From contig CAKUZB010000010.1 in NCBI GenBank assembly GCA_934717745.1, positions 1 through 64,000 on the forward strand: a stretch of 64,000 nt of DNA, given 5' to 3'. This DNA is from an uncultured Candidatus Melainabacteria bacterium. Its GTDB lineage: Bacteria > Cyanobacteriota > Vampirovibrionia > Gastranaerophilales > Gastranaerophilaceae. The notes below the pieces were generated by a model that searched no databases, was not told where the DNA came from, and saw only the letters and a list, made by a program, of their open reading frames with translations. The position numbers were made by a program, and so were the translations under genes. Below, piece after piece: positions 24,988 through 33,996 of this stretch. Within the stretch, counting starts at the first letter, position 1, and each line of letters begins with the position of its first letter.

Positions 24988-26898
24988 TTAAGCCTTTTTA
25001 GACATTTTTTTACGAGCAACATCGTCCAATTTCATATCAATAATATAACCGGTTGTAGAGAATAATACAGAGTAAACAGCACCCTGTAAAGTAACTTTTC
25101 CTGTTGCCAAATATTCAAAACCACAATCTATACCGACATCAGAAGCCGTACACAATGCAAAATCTGTTACTTTTGCCGCTGTACCTGACATTTTTGCAAT
25201 CGGTGAAGTTATTGCTTCAATACCTCTATAAGTCATTTGGTTTGCAAATGCAGTAGCACCATCAACCGCAGACCATTTCAAGATTTCTTTAATATCCTTT
25301 TCGGTCATACCTTGTTTTGAAGATAATCTGTCAGAACCATATACAAGTAAGTCAGCACCTGAATGTAATGCTGCAATTTTTAAAGTTGGAATAAATCCTG
25401 TACCCGCAGTGCAAATCCAAAACGGAATTGATGCGGCACACAATAAACCGTCTTGAAGTAATAATTCTGACCACATTTGAGAGGCTCTATAATCTTCAAC
25501 TCGTTTTGCAACATCATTTTTAACACCAAATGCAGAATAATATGAATTGTCATATTCACGTTTCATTTCTGCCAAATCTTTTTTACCGGTTGCATTTTGA
25601 GTGTTTTGGTGCAAACGTCTTGCATATTTATTTGCCATTTTTTGAAGTACAGCATACTTTTCATCTATCGAAGAATTATCCTTAATTTTGTAATCCCTCA
25701 TTGTTTTTTCAATTTGTTTTCTGCCATCTTCAACATTACCTTTGCCAACAAACTCTGCAAAAGCATTTATATTTCTTTCATATTTATCAGATTTTCTTTC
25801 CTTCAATACAGGTATAGTCCCTGTTGTCATACACGTTGGGTAAAAATATTCGTCTTTTAATGATTTATTATCCAACAAATCTTTTACTGAATTTTTAAAA
25901 TTAGTTTCAACTCCTGCACAAATAGATGCAACCATAAACTTATCTTCTTTTTGCTTGTAAGTTGCAATTAATTCAGGATCATAATCCACATCAAAAATTT
26001 CTTTAAATTTTTTGTTGTAATCTTTTGTTCCAACCAGTTTATTTAAGTCGCCGACTTGCTTTTCAAAAGTATTGATGTCATCGTGAACCAATTCTTTTTG
26101 GTTTTCAGAATTCCAAAGTTTTCTAATTTGTTCACCCATTTTTGCAGACCAACCATCATAATTGGCTTGTTCTTCCATTGATTTTCGTGCTTTTTTAACA
26201 GAATTTGTTAAAATTTCTGTTGTATAGGTTTGAGTATCGTTTAATTTTGCATTTTTTAATAAAGTTTTTTCATCTTGATTTAAACTATTTTTGTTTTCAA
26301 TCGCTTGAGCCAAAGCACCTGAAATTTTATCCAATTGCTTAACTTTTACAGGCAAAATCGTATCAAATTGCTTGTCTAATTCAGCATCGAAATGTTCTTT
26401 GTAATGTTCTGTTTGTACACCCGTTTTTTCACCGAGAGAAACCAACCTGTCAGTTATACCCCTGACAGCATCTATACGTGTTTTATAGGAATTACCTCTC
26501 TCTTTGCAAATCGCACCTATCAAGGTTTCATTCGGTGAAATCTTATTGTAGGCATTCATTGTAGGAATAACGTTCTTGTCTGTAATTTTATTATAGGCAT
26601 TTTTAAATGCTTGGCCGGAAACACCGCCAACATTTTTATCCAGAGAATTTTTAATATCAGATGCTATCTCTTTACCTTGTTCGTATTTATTTTGTTTTTT
26701 AAGCCCTGTAAAATTCAAGGCAAAAAAGTTCTGCGATGGGGTTTTTAAGGGATTCTCAAGATTTGCTTGTTTTTGGAAAATATCAGTTTTTAAGGTAGTT
26801 TTAATAGGATTTTCAGACACAAAAAAGTCAGGCTTACGCACTTGTAGCCCTTTTTGGTCATAAATTCCCTTTGTTTTAATTGGATTAATTTTAAGCAT
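24988..26898 (-). CDS. Toxin-module protein lacking a C-terminal toxin domain, with FTGL leader
   Basis: 636 residues. The first 65 residues form a leader that resembles that of the 505-residue HExxH protein (DIFQK, NPLKT, NFTGL at 62-66). From about 235 to the end it parallels residues about 590-940 of the 1550-residue protein: DGWSAKMGEQIRKLWN, KFKEIFDVDY, REYDNSYYSAFGVKNDVAKR, VEDYRASQ, then a Gly/Ala hydrophobic part and DVGIDCGFEYLATGKVTLQGA. It stops exactly where the larger protein goes on to its lipase and toxin domains. It may be a truncated paralog, a helper, or a carrier. The start lacks a clear ribosome site. The gene lies 158 bp upstream of the large gene on the same strand. Confidence 0.75.
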   Translation of the reverse strand: MLKINPIKTKGIYDQKGLQVRKPDFFVSENPIKTTLKTDIFQKQANLENPLKTPSQNFFALNFTGLKKQNKYEQGKEIASDIKNSLDKNVGGVSGQAFKNAYNKITDKNVIPTMNAYNKISPNETLIGAICKERGNSYKTRIDAVRGITDRLVSLGEKTGVQTEHYKEHFDAELDKQFDTILPVKVKQLDKISGALAQAIENKNSLNQDEKTLLKNAKLNDTQTYTTEILTNSVKKARKSMEEQANYDGWSAKMGEQIRKLWNSENQKELVHDDINTFEKQVGDLNKLVGTKDYNKKFKEIFDVDYDPELIATYKQKEDKFMVASICAGVETNFKNSVKDLLDNKSLKDEYFYPTCMTTGTIPVLKERKSDKYERNINAFAEFVGKGNVEDGRKQIEKTMRDYKIKDNSSIDEKYAVLQKMANKYARRLHQNTQNATGKKDLAEMKREYDNSYYSAFGVKNDVAKRVEDYRASQMWSELLLQDGLLCAASIPFWICTAGTGFIPTLKIAALHSGADLLVYGSDRLSSKQGMTEKDIKEILKWSAVDGATAFANQMTYRGIEAITSPIAKMSGTAAKVTDFALCTASDVGIDCGFEYLATGKVTLQGAVYSVLFSTTGYIIDMKLDDVARKKMSKKA

Positions 26899-27021
26899 GC
26901 AAAAAACTGATATTCCTACCTATACGACAATTAAACATCATCAAAATATTTTTTGCGGTTTTTTTTGACATGCCGGCAACTTTTGTTACATTATTTAACA
27001 TTTTAAAACTTCAATATATTA

Positions 27022-27030
27022 TGCTATAAT
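27022..27030 (+). promoter_or_regulatory. Extended -10 promoter
   Basis: TGCTATAAT, identical to the box before the sigma gene at 1420-1428. It lies 19 bp before the ATG at 27050, which is preceded by AAAGGGG. Confidence 0.6.
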
Positions 27031-27049
27031 ATTACCTAAAGGGGAAGAT

Positions 27050-27670
27050 ATGTTTAAAAGAAAATGTAAAATAACTTTTATCGCACACGGTTCAACTATT
27101 TATTCTGAAGAAAACAGATTAACAAACAAAATTGATTACCCGCCACTTAACGATAATGGTTATCAGGAAATAAAAAAAATAGCCGATTTTGTTAAAAAAA
27201 GAGGCTTAAAAACAGATAATATTTATTGTAGTCCTGCATTATGCTGTGTTCAAAGTGCAGAAATTCTTGCCGACGAATTAAAGCAGGATTTTACACCAAT
27301 AAACGACCTTTACGCCAGAAAATGTGGAGTTTGGAGCGGATTAACTTTTGACGAAATTGAAAAACAATATCCGGAAATGTTGGAAGAATTACATAAAACA
27401 CCGCAAAACTTCTGTCCTGAAGGTGGTGAAGATATTGATTTATTCAACAAAAGAGTTAACGATATTATTTCTCAAGTAATCGAACAAAATCTTAGAGGCA
27501 GAGTTATCATTATAACTCACCCATCGATTATTCAATCGGCAATCAAAAATGCTTTGAGTATTCCGCCGGAACATCAATACAAGATTTACATAAAACCTGC
27601 TTCGGCAACTCAAATCAGTTACTTTACAAGTTGGGCAAGTCTTGTATATTCAGATTACACTCCTCTATAG
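27050..27670 (+). CDS. Histidine-phosphatase-fold protein with altered active site
   Basis: 206 residues with the order of a histidine phosphatase (phosphoglycerate mutase superfamily): AHGST at 13-17 where RHGET is expected, SPALCCVQSAE where SPLxRAxQTA is expected, GGED in the middle, and ITHPSII with the second His. The nucleophile His is kept, but both phosphate-binding arginines (of RHG and of the SPLxR loop) are replaced by Ala and Cys. It may be a weak phosphatase or a binding protein. The GT-C membrane protein follows 7 bp after its stop, so it may act on a sugar-phosphate or lipid-phosphate in the envelope pathway; that is inference. Confidence 0.82.
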   Translation: MFKRKCKITFIAHGSTIYSEENRLTNKIDYPPLNDNGYQEIKKIADFVKKRGLKTDNIYCSPALCCVQSAEILADELKQDFTPINDLYARKCGVWSGLTFDEIEKQYPEMLEELHKTPQNFCPEGGEDIDLFNKRVNDIISQVIEQNLRGRVIIITHPSIIQSAIKNALSIPPEHQYKIYIKPASATQISYFTSWASLVYSDYTPL

Positions 27671-27677
27671 GTAAAAA

Positions 27678-29831
27678 ATGATACTGTTTATATTATCGTT
27701 AATTTTTATATTAGTATCAAGTTATTTTGTTGCATCAATTTTAGCAAAATCTGATGCCGTAAAAGGCTTTATTTACACATTATTAATCGCTTTCGCTCAA
27801 ATAGTTGCAACAAGCGAAGTTTTGTCAATTTTTCAAAGTATAAAAGAATTTCCTTTTTTACTAACAAACATTTTTTGCCTTGTCGTTGTATTTATTTTAT
27901 GGAAAAAAAATGGAAAACCGACTTGGAAACCCCATTTTGCAAATTTTTCAAAAAAACTTTTTAACGCATTAAAACTTGATAAATCTTTATGGATTTTGAT
28001 TTTTTCTTGGACAATATTCGTCTTTGTATCAATATATTTAATCATCTTGTTACCTGCAACCTCAGGAGATGCTTTTTCATACCACGTTGTAAGAAGTTTT
28101 GATTGGGTAATGAACCACTCTCTAAACCATTTCAACGTTACTGACATCAGAATTACGGCTTTTCCAATAAACTCAGAAATTCTTTATATGTGGGTACTTT
28201 TATTCACTAAAAAACAATTGTTTTTGGGAAGTTTTACGTTCATTTGCTATCTTTTAATTTTGGTTAGCGGTTACGGAATTTTTAAATTCCTTGGATATTC
28301 AATGAGAAAAACCCTTTGGACATTGATGATTATGAGTTCCTTCGCATCAGTTGTTGTTATGGTTTCAGGAACAGAAACAGATTTAATGGTTGCAGGATTG
28401 ATTTTGGTATCAATTTATTTATTTATTGATGCGATAAAAAATAAATCTAACAGTACAACTCTTTTTATGTCCTCTCTCGCTTATGCAATTTCTATTGGTA
28501 TAAAAACACCTGCAATACTTTGTATTCCTGCCGTTGGCTTAATTTTGTTATATTTTTCTTATCTAAATAAAGACAAAACCTCAATTTTAAAATTCATAGG
28601 CTTTGGAATTATTAATTTTATTGCGTTTTCATCGTTCAATTACATATTAAACCTGATTAACTACGGAAATTTAATGGGTACATCAGGTGCAATACTTGCC
28701 CATAAAAATCTTTCAGGATTTAAAGGTTTAATTGCAAATTTAGTAAAACACTTCTTCCTATTTTTCGATTTTTCGGGGATAAATATTTCACCTGACTTTG
28801 GCGACAAACTTATCGCTTTAGAAAATAAAATTTTGACAACTTTAAAAGTTAACAACGTACCAAACGGAATTTATTGTGGTACAGGATTTTTCAACAAAAC
28901 ATTAATTGAACCTGTTATGGGGTGCGGACTTTTTGGATTTTTGCTGGTTTTACCTTGTTTTATCAAAGGCTTATTCAGACCGCTTTGGAACAAAAATAGA
29001 AAAGTTTTCACCGAATTCATTTTTGCATTAGCATTACTTTTAAACATCTTAATTTTATCTGACACAATTGCATTTATGACTTACAACACAAGATTTTTGA
29101 CTTGTTTTATCATAATTTCATTGCCAATAATTTCATTATCTTACATAAAATCAAACAAAAATGTATTAAAAATCTTCTACATTCTAATCGCAATGTTCTA
29201 TTTTATCGTAATTTCAACTCATTTATGGGGACGACCTTTTGCAAGATTAGTAAAAAACCAAATAAAAGAACCAACTACAATTCAAGAATTTCGTTCAAAA
29301 ATACCTTGCTATAAATACGATAGACGAAGCAAAAAACTTGATGAGGCTTGTAATTTAAACTCTTTGATTATTTCAAAATTTTCTGATAGAGAATACAAAA
29401 TGCTTTTCTTACCAAGTTTTTCAGAAAGTATTTTATTCATAAAAACATATCAACTTAAAGGCAAACCATTTGATATAAACACAATTGAAAAAATGAAGTC
29501 TGAAGATTTCAACAAATACGACCTCATTTTTATTCCGGTTCAAGGTCAAGCAGTAACCCTTTTTGAAAAGTATTCACCAGAAAAAATAGACTATTATTTG
29601 GATTTAAACAAAAACCATTTTCCACTAAATCTAAATGACGAATTTGTTTGCTATTACAATAGTCTTAATGGAACAATCTCAAAGCAAATCGGCAACGTTA
29701 ATGAAGTGCCGATACAAAAAGTTTGCAAACTTACAAATAACTTTTTCCTACATCACCCATTTATTATAGGATATAGGACTGATGAATATTTTATTCTTTT
29801 GAATATAAAAACTTTTAACAAACAACAATAA
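27678..29831 (+). CDS. GT-C-fold membrane protein (PMT/ArnT-like glycosyltransferase)
   Basis: 717 residues with about 11-12 transmembrane helices in the first 500, then a soluble tail of about 200 residues. The first long periplasmic loop has SGDAFSYHVVRSFDW and AFPINSEILYMW, a GT-C arrangement with an acidic residue (Asp in SGDAFSYH) as likely catalytic base and a Tyr-His pair. GT-C enzymes transfer sugars from lipid-phosphate carriers to proteins or lipids outside the cytoplasm. Donor and acceptor are unknown. It is co-transcribed with the altered phosphatase and ends at a strong terminator shared with the convergent manC-type gene. Confidence 0.75.
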   Translation: MILFILSLIFILVSSYFVASILAKSDAVKGFIYTLLIAFAQIVATSEVLSIFQSIKEFPFLLTNIFCLVVVFILWKKNGKPTWKPHFANFSKKLFNALKLDKSLWILIFSWTIFVFVSIYLIILLPATSGDAFSYHVVRSFDWVMNHSLNHFNVTDIRITAFPINSEILYMWVLLFTKKQLFLGSFTFICYLLILVSGYGIFKFLGYSMRKTLWTLMIMSSFASVVVMVSGTETDLMVAGLILVSIYLFIDAIKNKSNSTTLFMSSLAYAISIGIKTPAILCIPAVGLILLYFSYLNKDKTSILKFIGFGIINFIAFSSFNYILNLINYGNLMGTSGAILAHKNLSGFKGLIANLVKHFFLFFDFSGINISPDFGDKLIALENKILTTLKVNNVPNGIYCGTGFFNKTLIEPVMGCGLFGFLLVLPCFIKGLFRPLWNKNRKVFTEFIFALALLLNILILSDTIAFMTYNTRFLTCFIIISLPIISLSYIKSNKNVLKIFYILIAMFYFIVISTHLWGRPFARLVKNQIKEPTTIQEFRSKIPCYKYDRRSKKLDEACNLNSLIISKFSDREYKMLFLPSFSESILFIKTYQLKGKPFDINTIEKMKSEDFNKYDLIFIPVQGQAVTLFEKYSPEKIDYYLDLNKNHFPLNLNDEFVCYYNSLNGTISKQIGNVNEVPIQKVCKLTNNFFLHHPFIIGYRTDEYFILLNIKTFNKQQ

Positions 29832-29833
29832 AA

Positions 29834-29867
29834 AACGGCGGTTCAAGATTTATCTTGAACCGCCGTT
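29834..29867. terminator. Bidirectional terminator
   Basis: AACGGCGGTTCAAGAT pairs with ATCTTGAACCGCCGTT across 2 nt, a 16-bp stem between convergent genes. A-rich before and T-rich after on the plus strand. Confidence 0.88.
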
Positions 29868-29879
29868 AAAATTTTATAA

Positions 29880-31274
29880 CTAAACTCTACCGTACATATC
29901 TTCGTATCTTACAATATCGTCTTCAGATAAAATATCACCGATTTGTAATTCAACAATTTCCACATCTCCGTCAGAAAGGTTTTGTAGAGAGTGTTTTTCT
30001 CCAATTGCAATGTCTACAGATTGTCCGACAGTCAATTTTAAAGTTTCATCACCTTTTAAAACAGTTGCTTCACCAACTGCGACAACCCAATGTTCTGCTC
30101 TGTGGTTATGAGATTGAATAGACAATTTTTGCCCAGGGTTTACATGAATTTTCTTAGTCAAATAGCCCTCGCCATTTGCAATACAAGAATAGAACCCCCA
30201 AGGTCTATACACAGTTTTGTGAACCTTATGAACAGAATCATTCTCTTTTTTCAATCTATCGTAAATCAATTTTACATCTTGAGTTTTATCCGACTTACAA
30301 GCAAGAATTGCATCTTCGGTTTCAACAACAATAGTATCTTCCAAACCAATTGTTGCAACAAGTTTTGAAGAAGAATATGCGTAAGAATTTTTTGAACCCT
30401 CATCTATAATATTCCCAACAAAAACGTTACCATTTGCATCTTTTTCACTAACTTCATAGATTGATTGCCAAGAACCTAAATCATTCCAATCACTTTCAAG
30501 TTTTACAAGAGCAATTTTGTCAGATTTCTCCATTACTGCATAATCAATAGAAATTGATGGCATTTTATCAAATTCAACAAACGGAATTTGAGAAGATTTT
30601 GAAAAATCGAAATTTTGCAGATTGCTAAAAATTTCAGAATTTGCATTTTTTAATTCTTCCATAAACGTAGAAACTTTGAACATAAACATTCCGCTATTCC
30701 AAAAATATGTTTGAGCATCTAAATATTTTTGAGCAGTTTCGGCATCAGGTTTTTCAACAAATTGTTTAACTTTATAGCCGTCTTCGAGTTTTTCTTCAGT
30801 AATATTTACATAACCATAACCTGTTTCCGGATATGTTGGTTTTACACCAAAAGTAACAATATAGCCTTGTTTTGCAAGTTTTTCACCACGCATAACAGAA
30901 GTTTTAAATCCGCCCAAGTCTTTTATTAGAGGGTCTGACGGAACAACCAAAATTACAGGGTCTTCTTCTTTGGAAATAGAAGAAATATATTTTACAGCCA
31001 CAGCAATTGCCGGTGCAGTATTTTTTGCAACAGGTTCTGCCAAAACTACAGGAGAAGAAGTAAATTCCTGCAACTGACTTTTTACATTAGAAATATGTTT
31101 TACATTGGTAATACTAATAATATTTTTCGACGGAGTAAAACATGCCAGTCTTTGATAAGTTGATTGTAACAAACTTTGTTCCATATTCAAATTCAACAAC
31201 TGTTTTGGGTATAATTCTCTTGATAAAGGCCACAAACGACTACCTGAACCACCCGCTAAAATTAAACTGTACAT
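29880..31274 (-). CDS. manC: Mannose-1-phosphate guanylyltransferase / mannose-6-phosphate isomerase
   Basis: 464 residues, type II PMI family length. The N-terminal nucleotidyltransferase domain has GGSGSRLWPLSRELYPKQ, FVEKPDAE and FWNSGMF. The C-terminal cupin domain (from about 345: YRPWGFYSC, then SIQSHNHRAEHWVV) carries the isomerase. It makes GDP-mannose for exopolysaccharide or O-antigen. GDP-mannose could feed lipid-linked mannose donors for the two GT-C proteins in this window. AAGGAG precedes the ATG. Single gene, divergent from rplS. Confidence 0.94.
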   Translation of the reverse strand: MYSLILAGGSGSRLWPLSRELYPKQLLNLNMEQSLLQSTYQRLACFTPSKNIISITNVKHISNVKSQLQEFTSSPVVLAEPVAKNTAPAIAVAVKYISSISKEEDPVILVVPSDPLIKDLGGFKTSVMRGEKLAKQGYIVTFGVKPTYPETGYGYVNITEEKLEDGYKVKQFVEKPDAETAQKYLDAQTYFWNSGMFMFKVSTFMEELKNANSEIFSNLQNFDFSKSSQIPFVEFDKMPSISIDYAVMEKSDKIALVKLESDWNDLGSWQSIYEVSEKDANGNVFVGNIIDEGSKNSYAYSSSKLVATIGLEDTIVVETEDAILACKSDKTQDVKLIYDRLKKENDSVHKVHKTVYRPWGFYSCIANGEGYLTKKIHVNPGQKLSIQSHNHRAEHWVVAVGEATVLKGDETLKLTVGQSVDIAIGEKHSLQNLSDGDVEIVELQIGDILSEDDIVRYEDMYGRV

Positions 31275-31447
31275 AAATTCTCCTTAAATTTTGATAACTA
31301 TAATATAACAGAAAAAAAAATATAAACAAATCTTAAGTAGGTACTTGAATTTAGATTATGTTTAAAATATGATTAATTTACAGGTTTGTGAAAACCCGTA
31401 TTTTTGCACTAAAAAGAATTAATAAAAGAATATAAAGGAATGGAAAA

Positions 31448-31804
31448 ATGAAAAATCCGATTATTGAAAATTTAGAAAACGGCTTTAAAAAAGCAGAAAT
31501 TCCTCAAATGAATCCTGGCGATACAGTAAAAGTTTTCGTAAGAATCGTTGAAGGAAACAAAGAAAGAACACAAGCATTTGAAGGTACTATCATAAAAGAC
31601 AGAGGCGAAGGTTTAAACAAAACTATCACTGTTAGAAAAGTATTCCAAGGTGTTGGCGTTGAACGTGTATTCTTAGTACACTCACCAAGAATCGAAAAAT
31701 TCCAAGTTCTAAGACGTGGTGATGTTAGACGTGCTAAATTATACTACTTAAGAGAACGTTCAGGCAAAGCAACAAGAATTAAGGAAAAAATTGAAAAAAG
31801 ATAG
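31448..31804 (+). CDS. rplS: 50S ribosomal protein L19
   Basis: 118 residues, normal length. Seen: NPGDTVKVFVRIVEGNKERT, AFEGTII, and the ending KLYYLRERSGKATRIKEK. Sits at the 30S-50S interface. Preceded by AAAGGAATGG; the ATG at 31448 fits the family start. The GTPase gene rbgA overlaps its 3' end by 14 bp. Confidence 0.98.
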   Translation: MKNPIIENLENGFKKAEIPQMNPGDTVKVFVRIVEGNKERTQAFEGTIIKDRGEGLNKTITVRKVFQGVGVERVFLVHSPRIEKFQVLRRGDVRRAKLYYLRERSGKATRIKEKIEKR

Positions 31805-32639
31805 TCATATTCACTGGTATCCCGGACATATTGCGAAAGCAGAAAGACAACTAAAAGAAAAACTTAATCTTTGCGATGTTGTAATTGAAGTTTTAGACGC
31901 AAGAATTCCGTTTAGCAGTACATATAACAATATTGAATCATTACTAGGCGGGAAACCTCGCCTAGTTTTGTTAAATAAAGCGGATTTAGCAGACAAGCAA
32001 GAATTGAAGTTGTTTATTGAAAAAATAAAAGCATCAACAAAAATGCCTGTTATGATTACAGATGCAAAAAACTCAAAAGATTTAGTACCAATCGTAAAAA
32101 AAATTTTAGAACTTGCACAACCAAGAATAGAAGCGATTATGGCAAAGGGTTTATTGAAAAGACCCGCTAGAGTTATGGTTGTTGGAATGCCAAATGTTGG
32201 TAAGTCAAGTATTATCAACAAATTAACAAAAACTTCCAAAACAAAAGTCGGTGCAAGAGCAGGCGTAACTCGACAACAACAATGGGTTAGAATAAACAAA
32301 GACCTTGATTTATTAGACACGCCTGGAATTATTCCTATGCGACAAGACAACCAAGAAGCCGCAACAAAATTGGCTTTCGTAAACTCTGTTTCGGAAAATG
32401 CTTATGATAACGAAACAGTTGCTCAAGAATTATTGAACATTTTAGCAAAAAAATACGAGGCTGAATTAAAAGAATATTATAAAGTAGAAACTTTGTCTTT
32501 AGAAGAAATTGCAAAAAGCAGAAACTGGATTGTATCAGGTTCAAAACCAGATATTGAAAGAACTGCAATTTTTGTTTTAAAATATTTTCGTGATGGTAAG
32601 TTAGGAAAATTTATCCTTGATGAACTCGAAGAAAAATAA
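31791..32639 (+). CDS. rbgA: Ribosome biogenesis GTPase RbgA (YlqF)
   Basis: 282 residues, circularly permuted GTPase: G4 (LLNKADLAD) comes first, then G1 (GMPNVGKSSIINKL), G2 and G3 (LDTPGII). The N-terminus HWYPGHIAKAERQLKE and the C-terminal helical domain match YlqF/RbgA, which helps assemble the 50S central protuberance. The start is TTG at 31791, inside the rplS 3' end, with AAGGA upstream; the next Met lies well inside the conserved region. Coupling to rplS fits its role in 50S assembly. Confidence 0.94.
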   Translation: MKKDSHIHWYPGHIAKAERQLKEKLNLCDVVIEVLDARIPFSSTYNNIESLLGGKPRLVLLNKADLADKQELKLFIEKIKASTKMPVMITDAKNSKDLVPIVKKILELAQPRIEAIMAKGLLKRPARVMVVGMPNVGKSSIINKLTKTSKTKVGARAGVTRQQQWVRINKDLDLLDTPGIIPMRQDNQEAATKLAFVNSVSENAYDNETVAQELLNILAKKYEAELKEYYKVETLSLEEIAKSRNWIVSGSKPDIERTAIFVLKYFRDGKLGKFILDELEEK

Positions 32640-33282
32640 TCTGTTTAATTTTGACAAAGCCTTGAATGTAAGATTTGTGATTGGCACAGATGAAGCCGGC
32701 AGAGGTCCTGCTGCGGGCGGAGTTTTTGCTTCTGCGGTTTATATAAATAATCCGGATATTGAAAAAGAACTTTCAAAACTAAACGATTCAAAAAAACTTT
32801 CTGCAAAAACAAGAGAAGAACTTTTTGACATAATAGCCAAAAATACAATTAATTCAGTCGTATGCGTTGAAATTGACGAGATTGAGAAATATAATATATT
32901 AAACTGTTCGCTAAAAGCAATGAAACTTTCTTGCGAAAGTGTTATTAACCAAATTGCAAATTTTGAAAAAGATAAATCACTGACAGTTGTTGATGGGAAC
33001 AAATTAATAAAAAATTACGAATATTCTCAACAATATATTATAAAAGGAGATTCAAAATCCGCTTCAATTGCTTCTGCAAGCATTTTAGCAAAGGTTACTC
33101 GTGATAGATATATGTTAAAATTGCATGAAGAATTTCCACAATATGACTGGGAAAACAATGCCGGATACTTAACTCCAAAACATCAAGAAGCAATATTAAA
33201 ATATGGCGTTACAAAATACCACAGAAAATCTTTTTTGAAAAAGTTATTAACCCAGTCAAAACAGTTGAGTTTGTTGGATTAA
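32620..33282 (+). CDS. rnhB: Ribonuclease HII
   Basis: 220 residues. It cleaves RNA in RNA-DNA hybrids, including single ribonucleotides in DNA. Seen: GTDEAGRGPAAGGVF (first Asp and Glu), VVDGNKL (catalytic Asp), and SIASASILAKVTRD. The ATG at 32620 overlaps the rbgA stop by 20 bp; a TTG directly before it (32617) is an alternative. Common order rplS-rbgA-rnhB supports the call. Confidence 0.95.
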   Translation: MNSKKNNLFNFDKALNVRFVIGTDEAGRGPAAGGVFASAVYINNPDIEKELSKLNDSKKLSAKTREELFDIIAKNTINSVVCVEIDEIEKYNILNCSLKAMKLSCESVINQIANFEKDKSLTVVDGNKLIKNYEYSQQYIIKGDSKSASIASASILAKVTRDRYMLKLHEEFPQYDWENNAGYLTPKHQEAILKYGVTKYHRKSFLKKLLTQSKQLSLLD

Positions 33283-33429
33283 AACCGTTGTTGGGTTTCA
33301 CCCAATCAGATTTTACTTGTTTTCTTCCCGCATACGTCCTCACGTTAAACGGCAACGTTCATATTAGCAACGATAGTAAAATGAGCGACTTGTCCGAATG
33401 GAGCAATAATCTGATGTTTAGTAATAATA

Positions 33430-33457
33430 AAAAAAAAGCCGTTTCTTTCGAAACGGC
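33430..33457 (-). terminator. Minus-strand terminator without an obvious gene
   Basis: GCCGTTTC, GAAA loop, GAAACGGC, then seven T on the minus strand. It has a textbook form but the nearest minus-strand gene already ends at another terminator. Confidence 0.85.
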
Positions 33458-33685
33458 ATCAAATTTTTGTATAGGGAAGGAAATAAGGAAATTTAATAAA
33501 TTTATAAAAATCTTTTTCTTACTTGCAAAACATAAAATCATAAATGCAAAGTAATATTTAATAATTATTCATATCTTCCAGAAATACGAATTTTAATTTC
33601 TACACACCCGTTTTTTAGTAAATTGTTAAAATCGCTGATAAATTTTTAACACATACCCCTTTATCAACAATTTATTTATCGACAT

Positions 33686-33714
33686 ACAAAAACCAAAACT
33701 TTAGAGTTTTGGTT
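33686..33714 (-). terminator. Terminator of the galE operon
   Basis: AACCAAAACT, CTAA loop, AGTTTTGGTT, then TTTTG on the minus strand, 52 bp after the 75-residue gene. Confidence 0.85.
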
Positions 33715-33766
33715 AATATCGTTACATTCTGTTACATATAAAATAAAACGTTCAAAAACGCTGTAT

Positions 33767-33994
33767 TTATCGACACATTACGTTATAAACAACTAACATT
33801 GTTACAAATCCCGACATCAAAGTTCCTTGAGGTTCGCCACCGGAAAGTAATGTACAAGTCATTGTTGCAAGTACGGCAAACCCAAAGCAAATCCAACTTG
33901 CAACAGGTTTTTCAACAGGATGTTTAATAAACATATATCTAATTATTACAGCAATCAAAATTGCAAAAACTGAAACGCTAACAGTAAGTCCCAT
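33767..33994 (-). CDS. Small two-helix membrane protein
   Basis: 75 residues: helix at about 4-20 (SVSVFAILIAVIIRYMF), a short basic loop, helix at about 33-50 (WICFGFAVLATMTCTLL), and a third weaker one near the end. It starts 2 bp after galE, so it is in the same operon. No family recognised; it might be a small subunit in a surface-polysaccharide or transport complex. Confidence 0.7.
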   Translation of the reverse strand: MGLTVSVSVFAILIAVIIRYMFIKHPVEKPVASWICFGFAVLATMTCTLLSGGEPQGTLMSGFVTMLVVYNVMCR

Positions 33995-33996
33995 AA

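Larger units (their letters stand above)
33283..33766. other. Gene-free 484-bp region with two minus-strand terminators
   Basis: No gene supported. It contains a minus-strand terminator right after the 75-residue gene (33686-33714) and a second one further on (33430-33457), so the minus strand between them, about 33460-33685, is a candidate small RNA or read-through UTR. A 26-codon frame in it (ending LLKNGCVEIKIRISGRYE) lacks a start codon. A weak plus-strand hairpin (TTGGGT/ACCCAA, 33291-33305) lies after rnhB. Confidence 0.5.

Noticed and set aside
33288..33554. Open frame of 88 codons downstream of rnhB on the plus strand
   Set aside because: It has a non-ATG start without ribosome site, and crosses the strong minus-strand terminator hairpin; composition is random-like.
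33550..33640. 26-codon frame ending LLKNGCVEIKIRISGRYE on the minus strand
   Set aside because: Looks protein-like but has a stop directly upstream and no start codon.
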